Shown piece by piece: positions 41,843 to 50,600 of a stretch of 64,000 nucleotides of DNA. Positions within the stretch are counted from its first letter, which is position 1; each line of letters opens with the position of its first letter. The position numbers and the translations under genes are program-made. This stretch comes from Marivivens sp. (GTDB taxonomy: Bacteria; Pseudomonadota; Alphaproteobacteria; Rhodobacterales; Rhodobacteraceae), in assembly GCA_024642115.1 (NCBI GenBank), contig JAHEBU010000013.1, positions 44,169 to 108,168 on the forward strand, given 5' to 3'. The notes beneath the pieces were generated by a model. The model was not told the DNA's origin, ran no database searches, and was given only the letters and a program-made list of their open reading frames with translations.

Positions 41843-43548
41843 CCCAGCCGTCAACCGTCGCCTATCAGGTCATGTGGAACCGCCTGATCTCAATCGTCGA
41901 GGAACAGGCGCAGGCTCTTGTCCGCACCGCCTTTTCCACCTCGGTCCGCGAGGCGGGTGATCTGTCCGCCGGGGTTTATGACGTGCAGGGGCGGATGCTG
42001 GCCCAAGCCGTCACCGGCACCCCCGGACACGTCAACGCAATGGCCGACGCGGTTGCCCATTTCATCCGCCGGATCGGGCGGCAGAACATATTCGAGGGCG
42101 ACATCTACGTCACCAATGACCCGTGGGAGGGGACCGGCCATCTGCATGATATCACGATGGTCACCCCGACGTTTCACAAGGGTCACCTGATCGGGTTCTT
42201 CGCCTGCACCGCCCATGTGGTCGATATCGGCGGGCGCGGGTTTGGCGCGGATGCGGCTAGCGTGTATGAAGAAGGCCTCTATCTGCCCATCATGAAATTT
42301 GCCGAACGCGGGACAATTGACCAGACATTGCTGCGCATTGTGCGCGGCAACGTCCGCGAGCCGGATCAGCTGGTGGGCGACATGTTTGCGCTGGCCACCT
42401 GCAACGACATCGGCCACCGCCGCCTGACCGACATGATGGTCGAATTCGGGCTGGACGATCTGGACGGGGTGGCGACCTTTATCCTCGACAATTCGCGCCG
42501 GGCCACGCTGGAAAAGATCGCGGCACTCCCCCGGACGCAAGCGTCAGGCGAGATGACCGTGGACGGGTTCGACACGCCCATCACCCTGCGTGTCCACCTG
42601 ACCATCCATGCCGACCGGATCGTGACCGATTTCACTGGAACATCGGGCGTGGACAAAAAGGGGATCAACTGCCCGCTGGTCTATGCCAAGGCTTATGCCT
42701 GCTACGCGCTCAAATGCGCTATCGCCCCCGAGATTCCGAACAATGCCGCCAGCCTCGCCCCGTTCGAGGTAACAGCCCCCGAAGGCACCATCGTCAACGC
42801 CGTTCATCCCGCCCCCGTGGCCCTGCGCCACATCGTCGGTCATTTCGTGCCCGATACGGTCTATGATGCGCTCGACAAGATCCTGCCGGGGCTTGTGCCT
42901 GCCGAAGGGGCGGGCTGTCTGTGCAATTTCCAGGTTTCTTTGCGGCCGCGCACGGATGCGCCCGCGCCCCCCGGCACGGTGCGGTCCGAGGTTCTGACCT
43001 TTAACTCTGGCGGGGCAGGGGCGCGGCCTGCGGTCGATGGGCTGAACGCCACCGCCTTTCCCTCGGGTGTGATGACCATGCCGATCGAGGCCACCGAACA
43101 CGCAGGCCCCGTCATCATCTGGCGCAAAGAGCTACGCCCGGATTCGGGCGGGGCCGGGCGGCAGCGCGGTGGCCTTGGGCAGTATATGGAGGTCGGCGCC
43201 CGCGAGGGGCACGAATTCGACATCCAAGCCATGTTCGACCGCGTCCGCCATCCCGCACGAGGCCGTCGCGGCGGTGGTCCGGGGGCCTGCACCACCATCG
43301 CGCGGGACGACGGCACGGCGATGCAGGGCAAGGGCAAACAGTTCGTCCCCCACGGTCGCCGGGTGATGCTGGGCCTGCCGGGGGGCGCGGGCTATGGCGA
43401 AGCCAAGGACAGACACGCCGATCTGGTCCGACGCGATCTGGCACAAGGCTACATCTCGGCCGAGGTGGCGATGCGCGACTATGGCATGACCGGGGCCGAC
43501 GTGGCCGAGGTGATGGCGGCTGTGCGCGCGGGACAGCGGGTGGGCTGA
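41839..43548 (+). CDS. hyuB: Hydantoinase/oxoprolinase B subunit
   Basis: This 569-residue partner of HyuA begins with QVMWNRLISIVEEQAQALVR near residue 10 and has GDIYVTNDPWEGTGHLHDIT around residue 90, then DFTGTSGVDKKGINCP, all typical of the HyuB/5-oxoprolinase beta family. It carries the hydrolase active site that opens the ring once HyuA has activated it. The start codon overlaps the hyuA stop (ATGA). The C-terminal region is complete (GRRVMLGLPGGAGYGEA), so the enzyme looks intact. The ring substrate is inferred to be the deaminase product. Confidence 0.93.
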   Translation: MTQPSTVAYQVMWNRLISIVEEQAQALVRTAFSTSVREAGDLSAGVYDVQGRMLAQAVTGTPGHVNAMADAVAHFIRRIGRQNIFEGDIYVTNDPWEGTGHLHDITMVTPTFHKGHLIGFFACTAHVVDIGGRGFGADAASVYEEGLYLPIMKFAERGTIDQTLLRIVRGNVREPDQLVGDMFALATCNDIGHRRLTDMMVEFGLDDLDGVATFILDNSRRATLEKIAALPRTQASGEMTVDGFDTPITLRVHLTIHADRIVTDFTGTSGVDKKGINCPLVYAKAYACYALKCAIAPEIPNNAASLAPFEVTAPEGTIVNAVHPAPVALRHIVGHFVPDTVYDALDKILPGLVPAEGAGCLCNFQVSLRPRTDAPAPPGTVRSEVLTFNSGGAGARPAVDGLNATAFPSGVMTMPIEATEHAGPVIIWRKELRPDSGGAGRQRGGLGQYMEVGAREGHEFDIQAMFDRVRHPARGRRGGGPGACTTIARDDGTAMQGKGKQFVPHGRRVMLGLPGGAGYGEAKDRHADLVRRDLAQGYISAEVAMRDYGMTGADVAEVMAAVRAGQRVG

Positions 43549-43558
43549 CCACCGACAG

Positions 43559-43587
43559 TTGACTTAATCAAACGATTGAACAACACT
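43559..43587 (+). promoter_or_regulatory. Promoter with embedded TetR operator before the CecR-like gene
   Basis: A TTGACT -35 (43559-43564) and a weak AACACT -10 (43582-43587) are 17 bases apart. The dyad TTAATC-AAAC-GATTGA (43564-43579) fills the spacer and resembles CecR-type operators. Transcription would start near the ATG at 43594, suggesting autoregulation and little or no leader. Confidence 0.5.
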
Positions 43588-43593
43588 TCGGTC

Positions 43594-44235
43594 ATGCAAA
43601 GTGACCCCGGAACAAGCACGCGTGACAGCCTGATCGAGGCTGGTCTGCACCTGTTTGGCCGCAACGGATACGAAGGCACCTCGACCCGCGATCTGGCGGG
43701 GCGGGCGGGGACCAATATCGCCTCGATCACCTATCATTTTGGCGGCAAAGCCGGGTTGCGCGATGCCTGCATTGCCCGGGTGGCGACCCGCGTGGGCGAC
43801 GTCATGGGCGATGACGCCGCGCTGACCGGGGCCGATGGCGGCCCGGACTCAGCGGGCGCCCGGATCGAAGGGCTGGTCACAAGGTTCGTGGGCCTGATCG
43901 TCGGAACGCCTGAGGCGCAGGACATGGTGGCCTTCATGCTGCGCGAAATCACCACCCCCGGCGACATCCCCGACACGATATATGCGACCATGGTCGAACC
44001 GCGCCACCGCGCCATGTGTCAGCTTTGGGCTACGGCCACCGGGCGGGACGCCGAGGACCCCGAAATCAAGCTCGCCGTCTTTGCCCTGATCGGGCAGGTC
44101 CTGTATTTCAGGGTCGCCTCGTCCTTTGTCCGTCGCCGGCTGGACTGGGCCACGGTCGGGCCGGAAGAGACTGCACGCATCACCCGAGTGATCCTGGCCA
44201 GCCTGCGCGACACCCTCGAAAGGTTAAAGACATGA
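43594..44235 (+). CDS. TetR family repressor (CecR/CerR-like) of an ABC exporter
   Basis: This 213-residue regulator has a TetR HTH (LIEAGLHLFGRNGYEGTSTR, then AGTNIASITYHFGGKAGLR). Its C-terminal domain (LREITTPGDIPDTIYATMVEP) is of the CecR/DUF1956 type. In E. coli, CecR controls the ybhGFSR exporter; here the same order (TetR, HlyD-type, ATPase, permease) is seen with four-base overlaps. I prefer the ATG at 43594; an in-frame TTG at 43576 would lie inside the operator. There is no clear ribosome site. Confidence 0.9.
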   Translation: MQSDPGTSTRDSLIEAGLHLFGRNGYEGTSTRDLAGRAGTNIASITYHFGGKAGLRDACIARVATRVGDVMGDDAALTGADGGPDSAGARIEGLVTRFVGLIVGTPEAQDMVAFMLREITTPGDIPDTIYATMVEPRHRAMCQLWATATGRDAEDPEIKLAVFALIGQVLYFRVASSFVRRRLDWATVGPEETARITRVILASLRDTLERLKT

Positions 44236-45170
44236 GCTTGCTCTGCGCTCTTCCGCTGGCTGCATCGCTGTTTGCCGCCTGCGCCCCGCCCACCTCTTTT
44301 GCTACCGGATATGCCGAGGGCGAGTTCATACTGGTGGCCCCGGTCGCCACTGCCCAGATCCGCCGTGTGGCCGTGGCCCGTGGCGACCGTGTCGAGGCAG
44401 GGGGGCTTCTGGTCGAGATGGAGCGGCGGGACGCGGATATTGCCGTGGCGCAGGCCGAAGCGGCATTGGCGCAGGCGCGCGCCAACCTCGCCGATCTGCA
44501 AGAGGGCAAGCGCCCAGAGGAAATCGCCGTGATCGAGGCCAACCTGACCTCTGCCCGCGCACAGGCGGTCGAGGCGCTTCGCACCCGCGACCGCATCGCG
44601 GCGCTCGTGGCGCGGGGGGCGGCGACTGAAACCCAGCGCGATGATGCCACGACCGCTGCCCAGATTGCCGAGGCGGCGGTGGCGCAGATCGAATCCGAAC
44701 TGGCCGTGGCCCGCCTGCCCGCCCGTCTGCAGGCGCTGAGCGGGGCCGAGGCCGCCGTTCATGCGGCAGAGGCGTCGTTGTCCCAGGCGGTCTGGACCCA
44801 GACACAACGGACCCTGACCCTGACCGAACCCGTCACCATCTTTGACGTCATCCGCAAGGACGGGGAAATCGCCGGACCCAATGCCCCCATCCTGTCCGTA
44901 CTTGGTGACGACGCGGTCAAGCTGCGCCTCTATGTGCCAGAAACCGAGGTGTCGCGCATCATGGTGGGCGACAGCCTGATCGTGTCCTGCGACGGGTGCG
45001 CCACGGGATTGACGGCGCGGATCACCTACATCGCCGTCGGGCCAGAGTTCACGCCGCCAGTCATCTATTCGCTCGAAAACCGGCAAAAGCTGGTCTATCT
45101 GGTCGAGGCGCGCCCAACCTCGCCCGGCACGCTGAAGCCGGGCCAGATCGTTGACGTGGCCCTGCCGTGA
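44232..45170 (+). CDS. HlyD/YbhG-type periplasmic adaptor of an ABC exporter
   Basis: This 312-residue membrane-fusion protein begins with a signal sequence with a possible lipobox (LPLAASLFAAC), then the biotinyl-like half-motif (LVAPVATAQIRRVAVARGDRV) and a long alpha-helical hairpin (residues ~70-180, Ala/Glu/Arg-rich, coiled-coil-like). A beta-barrel part follows. It bridges the ABC exporter and the periplasm or an outer-membrane channel. The start overlaps the TetR gene by four bases and its stop overlaps the ATPase start by four. Confidence 0.9.
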   Translation: MSLLCALPLAASLFAACAPPTSFATGYAEGEFILVAPVATAQIRRVAVARGDRVEAGGLLVEMERRDADIAVAQAEAALAQARANLADLQEGKRPEEIAVIEANLTSARAQAVEALRTRDRIAALVARGAATETQRDDATTAAQIAEAAVAQIESELAVARLPARLQALSGAEAAVHAAEASLSQAVWTQTQRTLTLTEPVTIFDVIRKDGEIAGPNAPILSVLGDDAVKLRLYVPETEVSRIMVGDSLIVSCDGCATGLTARITYIAVGPEFTPPVIYSLENRQKLVYLVEARPTSPGTLKPGQIVDVALP

Positions 45171-46096
45171 CCGACGTCGCCCCCGCCATTACAGTGCGCA
45201 ACCTGACCAAGCGGTTCGGGGACAAGACGGTGGTGGACAACGTGTCGCTCGACGTGGTCAAGGGCGAGATCGTGGGGTTTCTAGGCCCCAACGGATCGGG
45301 CAAGACCACGACGATTCGCCTGATGTGCGGTCTGCTCGAACCAGACGGAGGCGAGGGCACGGTGCTCGGCTTTGACATCCGCCGTGACCGCCGCCAGATC
45401 AAGCGCAAGGTCGGCTATATGACCCAGAAATTTTCGTTCTACGAGGATCTGACGATCGAAGAGAACCTGCGCTTTGTGGCGGGATTGTATGGGATGCCGG
45501 GCAGCCGGCGCGTGGTGGCCGACACACTGGCCGATCTTGGCCTGACCTCCCGGCGCAAACAGTTGGCCGGGTCGCTGTCGGGCGGCTGGAAACAGCGACT
45601 GGCGCTGGCCGCCTGCATCATGCATCGCCCCGAATTGCTGATCCTTGACGAACCGACAGCCGGGGTCGATCCCAAGGCGCGGCGCGAATTCTGGGACGAA
45701 ATCCATGCCCGCGCCCGTGATGGGCTGACCGTTCTGGTGTCCACCCACTACATGGACGAGGCCGAGCGGTGCCATCGCATCGCCTATATCTCTTATGGAA
45801 AGTTGGTGGCCCGTGGCACGGTCAAGGACGTCGTGCGCGATGCAGCCCTGACCACGCTGGTGCTGACCGGCGCAGGCGTGGATGCCGCCGCCAAGGCACT
45901 GAAAGGGGCGGTGGGCGTCGATCAGGTGGCCCCCTTTGGCACGACGCTGCATGTGGTGGGCCGCGATGGGGATGCCCTGCGCGCGACCGTGCACAAGGTC
46001 TGTGTTGAGACGGGCGTGACATCGGCACCCGCCGAGACGAGCCTTGAGGATGTATTCATCCAGTTGATGGGCGCCTCCACGGACAACATGCAATGA
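45167..46096 (+). CDS. ABC exporter ATP-binding protein (YbhF/CcmA type)
   Basis: This 309-residue ATPase has Walker A GPNGSGKTTT, signature LSGGWKQRLALAACI, Walker B LLILDEPTAGVD and a VSTHYMDEAERC H-loop, of the ABC-2 drug/lipid exporter class. E. coli YbhF is a fused double ATPase, whereas this one has a single domain. It starts with GTG that overlaps the adaptor stop. The C-terminal ~90 residues form a regulatory-type extension ending TSLEDVFIQLMG. It drives export with the permease next door. Confidence 0.92.
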   Translation: MTDVAPAITVRNLTKRFGDKTVVDNVSLDVVKGEIVGFLGPNGSGKTTTIRLMCGLLEPDGGEGTVLGFDIRRDRRQIKRKVGYMTQKFSFYEDLTIEENLRFVAGLYGMPGSRRVVADTLADLGLTSRRKQLAGSLSGGWKQRLALAACIMHRPELLILDEPTAGVDPKARREFWDEIHARARDGLTVLVSTHYMDEAERCHRIAYISYGKLVARGTVKDVVRDAALTTLVLTGAGVDAAAKALKGAVGVDQVAPFGTTLHVVGRDGDALRATVHKVCVETGVTSAPAETSLEDVFIQLMGASTDNMQ

Positions 46097-47220
46097 CCCG
46101 GTTCTTCTCGCTCACCCGGCTGCGCGCCTTGCTGACCAAGGAAAGCATCCAGATGCGCCGCGACCGGCTGACCTTTGGGATGATGTTGGGCATCCCGCTC
46201 TTGCAGTTGATGCTGTTCGGCTTTGCCATCAACACCGACCCAAAGGAATTGCCTGCGGCGCTGGTCGCGCCCACGCAGGACCGGTTCACACGGGCGATGG
46301 TGTCGGCACTGGAATTGACCGGCTATTACCGGTTTATCGCCCCCGACACGACGGCGGCAGAGGCAGAGGTGATGATCGCGCGGGGCGATGTGGCCTTTGT
46401 GGTGACGGTCCCGTCCGATTTCGGCCGCCGAATCGAACGGGGCGACGGGGCGACCATCCTGATCGAGGCCGACGCGACCGATCCTTCGGTGGCCTCGGGT
46501 GCGATTTCGACGCTGGGCACGGTGGCCGCCGATGCGTTGAGCCGCGAGGCGGGACTGAACCTAACGGCCCCCTCTGCAGCGCCGTCGATCATCGTCCACA
46601 GGCGTTACAACCCCGAGGGGATCACCCAATACAATATCGTTCCCGGCCTATTGGGTGTCATTCTGCAACTGACGATGGTGATGATGACCTCGATGGCACT
46701 GACCCGCGAGATCGAGCGGGGGACGATGGAAAACCTTTTGTCGATGCCCGCCACCCCGCTGGAGATCATGTTGGGCAAGGTCGTGCCGTATCTGGTCGTG
46801 GGGGCCGTGCAGGTGACGGTCGTGCTGGTGGCGGCAAAGGTGATATTCGGCGTCCCGTTTGTGGGCAGTCTGGGACTGCTGCTGGGGGGCATCTTTGTCT
46901 TTGTGCTGGCGCTGGTGATCCTGGGCTATCTGATTTCTACCATCGCCCGGACACAGATGCAGGCGATGCAGCTTACGTTCTTTTTCTTTCTGCCGTCGCT
47001 GCTGCTGTCAGGGTTCATGTTTCCCTATCGGGGCATGCCCGCCTGGGCGCAGGTGCTGGGCGAGGTTCTGCCGCTTACCCATTTCCTGCGACTGATCCGT
47101 TCGGTCATGCTCAAGGGGGCGGATATGGCCACAGTGGCGGGATCGTTGGGGGCGCTGGGCGTTTTCGTGCTGGTACTGGCTCTGGTATCGCTTTTGCGGT
47201 TCCGACGCACACTAGATTGA
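46093..47220 (+). CDS. ABC-2 type exporter permease (YbhS/YbhR type)
   Basis: This 375-residue permease has an N-terminal membrane anchor (LLQLMLFGFAI), a ~130-residue periplasmic region (to about residue 165), and five to six C-terminal segments, including the QYNIVPGLLGVILQLTMVMM helix and ALTREIERGTMENLLSMP. The ATG overlaps the ATPase stop. Only one permease gene is present where E. coli has ybhS and ybhR, so it presumably works as a homodimer. The exported drug or lipid is unknown. Confidence 0.92.
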   Translation: MTRFFSLTRLRALLTKESIQMRRDRLTFGMMLGIPLLQLMLFGFAINTDPKELPAALVAPTQDRFTRAMVSALELTGYYRFIAPDTTAAEAEVMIARGDVAFVVTVPSDFGRRIERGDGATILIEADATDPSVASGAISTLGTVAADALSREAGLNLTAPSAAPSIIVHRRYNPEGITQYNIVPGLLGVILQLTMVMMTSMALTREIERGTMENLLSMPATPLEIMLGKVVPYLVVGAVQVTVVLVAAKVIFGVPFVGSLGLLLGGIFVFVLALVILGYLISTIARTQMQAMQLTFFFFLPSLLLSGFMFPYRGMPAWAQVLGEVLPLTHFLRLIRSVMLKGADMATVAGSLGALGVFVLVLALVSLLRFRRTLD

Positions 47221-47240
47221 TTTCGGCTGGGCCGGATTAC

Positions 47241-47254
47241 TTGATCTGGATCAG
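47241..47254. promoter_or_regulatory. FNR/FnrL-type box before cbpA
   Basis: TTGATCTGGATCAG matches TTGAT-N4-ATCAA at all but the last specified base. It lies 101 bases upstream of the cbpA GTG and faces no other gene. It suggests low-oxygen control of cbpA-cbpM and the P-type ATPase. Confidence 0.6.
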
Positions 47255-47354
47255 GGTCCGCCGACCGGTGACGTGGCAACAAGCCGGGGAATGGCCCGCG
47301 CCATTGCCGGGTTGACTGTCTGTCCCATGACCGATCGTGACGAGGATATCCAAA

Positions 47355-48302
47355 GTGAATGATCCCTACGACGCGCTTGGCCTGACCAAGACTGCTACGG
47401 CAGATGAGATCAAGAAGGCCTATCGCAAGCTGGTCCGAACCAGTCATCCCGACCTGTTTCCCGACGATCCGGGGGCCGAAGCCCGGTTCAAGGCGATCTC
47501 GGCCGCCTATGATATCCTCAAGGATCCCGACACCCGCGCCCGCTACGATGCCGGCGAGATTGACGGGTTGGGGGCCGAGCGCCCGCAGCAGCGGCAATAT
47601 TACCGTGATTTTGCGGATACACCCGACAACAGCTATCGCCCGTCCGGCGGCTTTGGCGCAGGCATGGATCCGTCCGACCTGTTCGAGGAACTTTTGCGCA
47701 GGCAGGGCCGCAGCGGCGGCCGCGCCGATACGGGCGGGCAGGGCTTTGCGGCGCAGGGGGCCGATGCCCGTTACACGCTCGAGGTGTCGTTTCTGGACGC
47801 GGCCCGCGGCGGCGAGACGCGGATCGTCCTGCCGGATGGGCAAGGGCTGGCGGTCAAGATCCCGGCAGGGACCGAGGATGGCCAGACCTTGCGCCTGCGT
47901 GGCAAGGGCGGGCCGGGCTATGGCGGCGGACCTGCGGGTGATGCCTACATCACCGTGTTCATCCGGCCCCATCCGGTGTTCCGCCGGGACGGGAACGACA
48001 TCCATGTGACCCTGCCCATCACCATCGCCGAGGCGGTGCTGGGCGGCAAGGTCACCACCCCCACCATTGACGGCCCCGTGGGCCTGACCATTCCGGCGGG
48101 GGCAAGTTCCGGGCGGGTGCTGCGCCTGCGCGGGCGCGGCGTGGGACATGGCAAGGGCAAGTCCAAGGGCGATCAGTTGGTCGAATTGAAGATCGTAACC
48201 CCGCCCGACATTGACGATGCACTTCGCGCGGCGCTGGCCGCGCATCTCAAATCCCATCCCTATGATCCCCGCACCGATCTGATGAAAGGGGCCGAGGCAT
48301 GA
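47355..48302 (+). CDS. cbpA: DnaJ-class co-chaperone CbpA
   Basis: This 315-residue J-domain protein has an N-terminal J-domain (DPYDALGLTKTATADEIKKA, then HPD at residues 31-33), a glycine-rich linker (~residues 95-130), and the two-part C-terminal substrate-binding region (YTLEVSFLDAARGGETRIVL, then LPITIAEAVLGGKV). It has no zinc-finger domain, so it is CbpA rather than DnaJ, and it partners DnaK. I prefer the GTG at 47355, spaced from GAGGA; an in-frame GTG also exists at 47337. The adjacent modulator gene supports the name. Confidence 0.9.
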   Translation: MNDPYDALGLTKTATADEIKKAYRKLVRTSHPDLFPDDPGAEARFKAISAAYDILKDPDTRARYDAGEIDGLGAERPQQRQYYRDFADTPDNSYRPSGGFGAGMDPSDLFEELLRRQGRSGGRADTGGQGFAAQGADARYTLEVSFLDAARGGETRIVLPDGQGLAVKIPAGTEDGQTLRLRGKGGPGYGGGPAGDAYITVFIRPHPVFRRDGNDIHVTLPITIAEAVLGGKVTTPTIDGPVGLTIPAGASSGRVLRLRGRGVGHGKGKSKGDQLVELKIVTPPDIDDALRAALAAHLKSHPYDPRTDLMKGAEA

Positions 48303-48628
48303 CCGACCGCTATTCCGAGGACGAGGTCATAACCATCGTCACCCGCCTGACCCGGACCCGGCTCGTCGGTTTTATCGACGGCAATTTTGTGCGGCCAGAA
48401 CGGGCCGAGGGTGGGTATGTGTTCCGCAGGATCGACATCGCCCGGCTGGAACTGCTGTGTGATCTGTCCGACGACATGGATCTGGACGAAGGGTCGATTG
48501 ATCTGGTGCTGTCGCTGGTCGATCAGTTGCACGCGGCGCGGCAACAGATCGCGGTTCTGTCGCGGGCGTTCGACAGCCTTCCGGCAGCCGAGCGGGACCG
48601 GGTCATCGCCCTGCTCAAGGACATCTGA
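48299..48628 (+). CDS. cbpM: CbpM-type chaperone modulator
   Basis: This 109-residue protein overlaps cbpA by four bases. CbpM-family proteins have an N-terminal MerR-like fold: YSEDEVITIVTRLTRTRLVG, then YVFRRIDIARLELLCDLSDD. A helical tail ends in a leucine-rich segment (LSRAFDSLPAAERDRVIALL). CbpM binds CbpA's J-domain and blocks its DnaK-stimulating activity. Its placement directly after cbpA is the classic arrangement. Confidence 0.87.
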   Translation: MTDRYSEDEVITIVTRLTRTRLVGFIDGNFVRPERAEGGYVFRRIDIARLELLCDLSDDMDLDEGSIDLVLSLVDQLHAARQQIAVLSRAFDSLPAAERDRVIALLKDI

Positions 48629-48639
48629 CCCATGCCCCG

Positions 48640-50499
48640 TTGCCCTCACATGATCCCGGCCCGATCGTGACAGACCGGGTCAAGATCGGCCTGCTTTTCA
48701 TCGCCCTTGTCGGGCTTTTGTCGGGGGCAGGCGCGTGGCTGGCGGGCCGTCCCGACCTTGCCCTTGTGGCGTGGCGGATCGGCGTTCTGCCGGTCCTTGC
48801 AGGACTTTTCATTGATATCGTGCTGTCCCTCATCCGGGGCGAGGTGGGTCTGGATATCGTCGCCGCCCTGTCGATGTCCGCCGCCCTGCTGTTCGGCGAG
48901 GAACTGGCCGCCTCGGTCGTGGCGGTGATGTATTCGGGCGGCACGTTTCTGGAGCTTTTTGCCCAGGGTCGCGCCCGGCGTGAGATGAGCGCGCTTTTGT
49001 CCCGCGTCCCACGCACCGCGACCCGCCATCGCAACGGCGGGCTGGAAGACGTGCCGCTGGACGACATCGTGTCGGGTGACCTGTTGCTGATCCGGCAGGG
49101 GGATATAGCCCCGGTTGATGGCACGCTGTCCAGCGCGCAGGCCATGCTCGACCAGTCCGCACTGACCGGCGAGGCGATGCCGGTGAGCCTGTCGCGCGGA
49201 CAGGATGTGATGAGCGGGTCAACCAACGCAGGCGACGCCTTTGACCTGTCGGCGACGCGGGTGGCCGCCGACAGTACCTATGCTGGAATTGTCCGGCTGG
49301 TCGAGGCGGCCCAGCAGTCCAAAGCGCCGATGGCCCGACTGGCCGACCGCTATTCGCTACTGTTCCTGCTGGTCACCGTCGCGCTGGCCACGGCGGCGTG
49401 GTGGGCTACGGGCGATCCGATCCGGGCGGTGGCCGTGCTTGTGGTGGCCACGCCCTGTCCGCTGATTCTGGCTGTGCCGGTGGCACTGGTGGCGGGGGTG
49501 TCGCGGGCGGCGCGGTTCGGCGTTCTGATCAAGGGGGCCAAACCGCTCGAGGCACTGGCACGGGTCAGCACCTTGATCCTGGACAAGACGGGCACGTTGA
49601 CGGACGGGCGTCCGCAGATCGTGGCCGTACAAACCGAAGAAGGCTGGACCGAGGACGACGTGATCCGCATCGCGGCCTCGCTCGACCAGGCGTCCAAACA
49701 TCCCATTGCGCAGGCGCTGGTGGCCGGGGCGCGGGCGCGGGGGCTGATCCTGTTGGTGCCGACCGAGGTCAGCGAAATCCCCGGCGAAGGCGTGTCAGGG
49801 CGTGTCGAAGGGCGGGCGGCTCTGGTTGGAGGCACCGGGTTTGTGGCGGCCCGGACCGGGGGCGATGACCCCATGGACCAGATGGCGAACCCCGGCGCCG
49901 TTCAGGTGGCACTGGCCGTCGATGGTCGGCCCGCCGGTGTCGTGACGATGGCGGACACGGTCCGGTCCGGCATATCTGAATTGCTGGCTGGCCTGCGCCG
50001 CAACGGGATCACTCGCGTCGTTCTGGCGACTGGCGACCGGAGCGCGGTGGCCCTCGCGGTGACCGACGGGCTGGGGCTGGACATGGTCCATTCCGATCTG
50101 ACCCCCGACCAGAAGGTGCTGCTGGTCCTGACCGAACACAACAATGGCCTTGTCATGATGGTGGGTGACGGCGTGAACGACGCCCCGGCGCTGGCGGCCG
50201 CCGACGTGGGCGTGGCGATGGGGGCGCGGGGGGCGGCTGCCTCGGCCGAAGCGGCGGATGTAGTGCTGCTGGTCGATCATCTGGACCGTCTGCTGCCCGG
50301 ACTGGTGATCGCCCGCCGGGCGCGGCGCATCGCATGGGAAAGCGTTGCGGCGGGGATTGGGCTGTCCATTGCCGGCATGATTGCGGCAGCGCTGGGATAT
50401 CTCACCCCAGTTCAGGGTGCGGTCTTGCAAGAGGTCATCGACGTGGCAGTTATCCTCAATGCGCTGCGGGCTTTGCGGATCGACCCTGCGGGGGCTTGA
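48640..50499 (+). CDS. P-type heavy-metal ATPase without N-terminal metal-binding domain
   Basis: This 619-residue P1B-like ATPase has A-domain T176-G177-E178, a metal-site TPCPL at residues 271-275, phosphorylation motif DKTGT at 315-319, the HP motif at 354-355 (SKHPIAQ), and GDGVNDAP at 509-516. There is no HMA domain before the first membrane segment. TPCPL differs from the CPC (Cu) and TPCA-type (Zn/Cd) motifs, so metal specificity is open. The start is uncertain: TTG 48640, or GTG 48667 with no clear ribosome site. It follows cbpM closely, so it may share the FNR-type control. Confidence 0.88.
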   Translation: MPSHDPGPIVTDRVKIGLLFIALVGLLSGAGAWLAGRPDLALVAWRIGVLPVLAGLFIDIVLSLIRGEVGLDIVAALSMSAALLFGEELAASVVAVMYSGGTFLELFAQGRARREMSALLSRVPRTATRHRNGGLEDVPLDDIVSGDLLLIRQGDIAPVDGTLSSAQAMLDQSALTGEAMPVSLSRGQDVMSGSTNAGDAFDLSATRVAADSTYAGIVRLVEAAQQSKAPMARLADRYSLLFLLVTVALATAAWWATGDPIRAVAVLVVATPCPLILAVPVALVAGVSRAARFGVLIKGAKPLEALARVSTLILDKTGTLTDGRPQIVAVQTEEGWTEDDVIRIAASLDQASKHPIAQALVAGARARGLILLVPTEVSEIPGEGVSGRVEGRAALVGGTGFVAARTGGDDPMDQMANPGAVQVALAVDGRPAGVVTMADTVRSGISELLAGLRRNGITRVVLATGDRSAVALAVTDGLGLDMVHSDLTPDQKVLLVLTEHNNGLVMMVGDGVNDAPALAAADVGVAMGARGAAASAEAADVVLLVDHLDRLLPGLVIARRARRIAWESVAAGIGLSIAGMIAAALGYLTPVQGAVLQEVIDVAVILNALRALRIDPAGA

Positions 50500-50600
50500 C
50501 GTCGCCGCCAAGTTATCAGCCTATAAATTGACCGGTCTCCAACAGAACAGGCGTCTTTCATGCGGCTTGCAGATATCCCTTTGCGGCGGGGGCGGACGAC

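Noticed and set aside
43576..43593. TTG start for the TetR gene
   Set aside because: It lies within the operator dyad and promoter spacer; the ATG at 43594 gives a normal TetR N-terminus.
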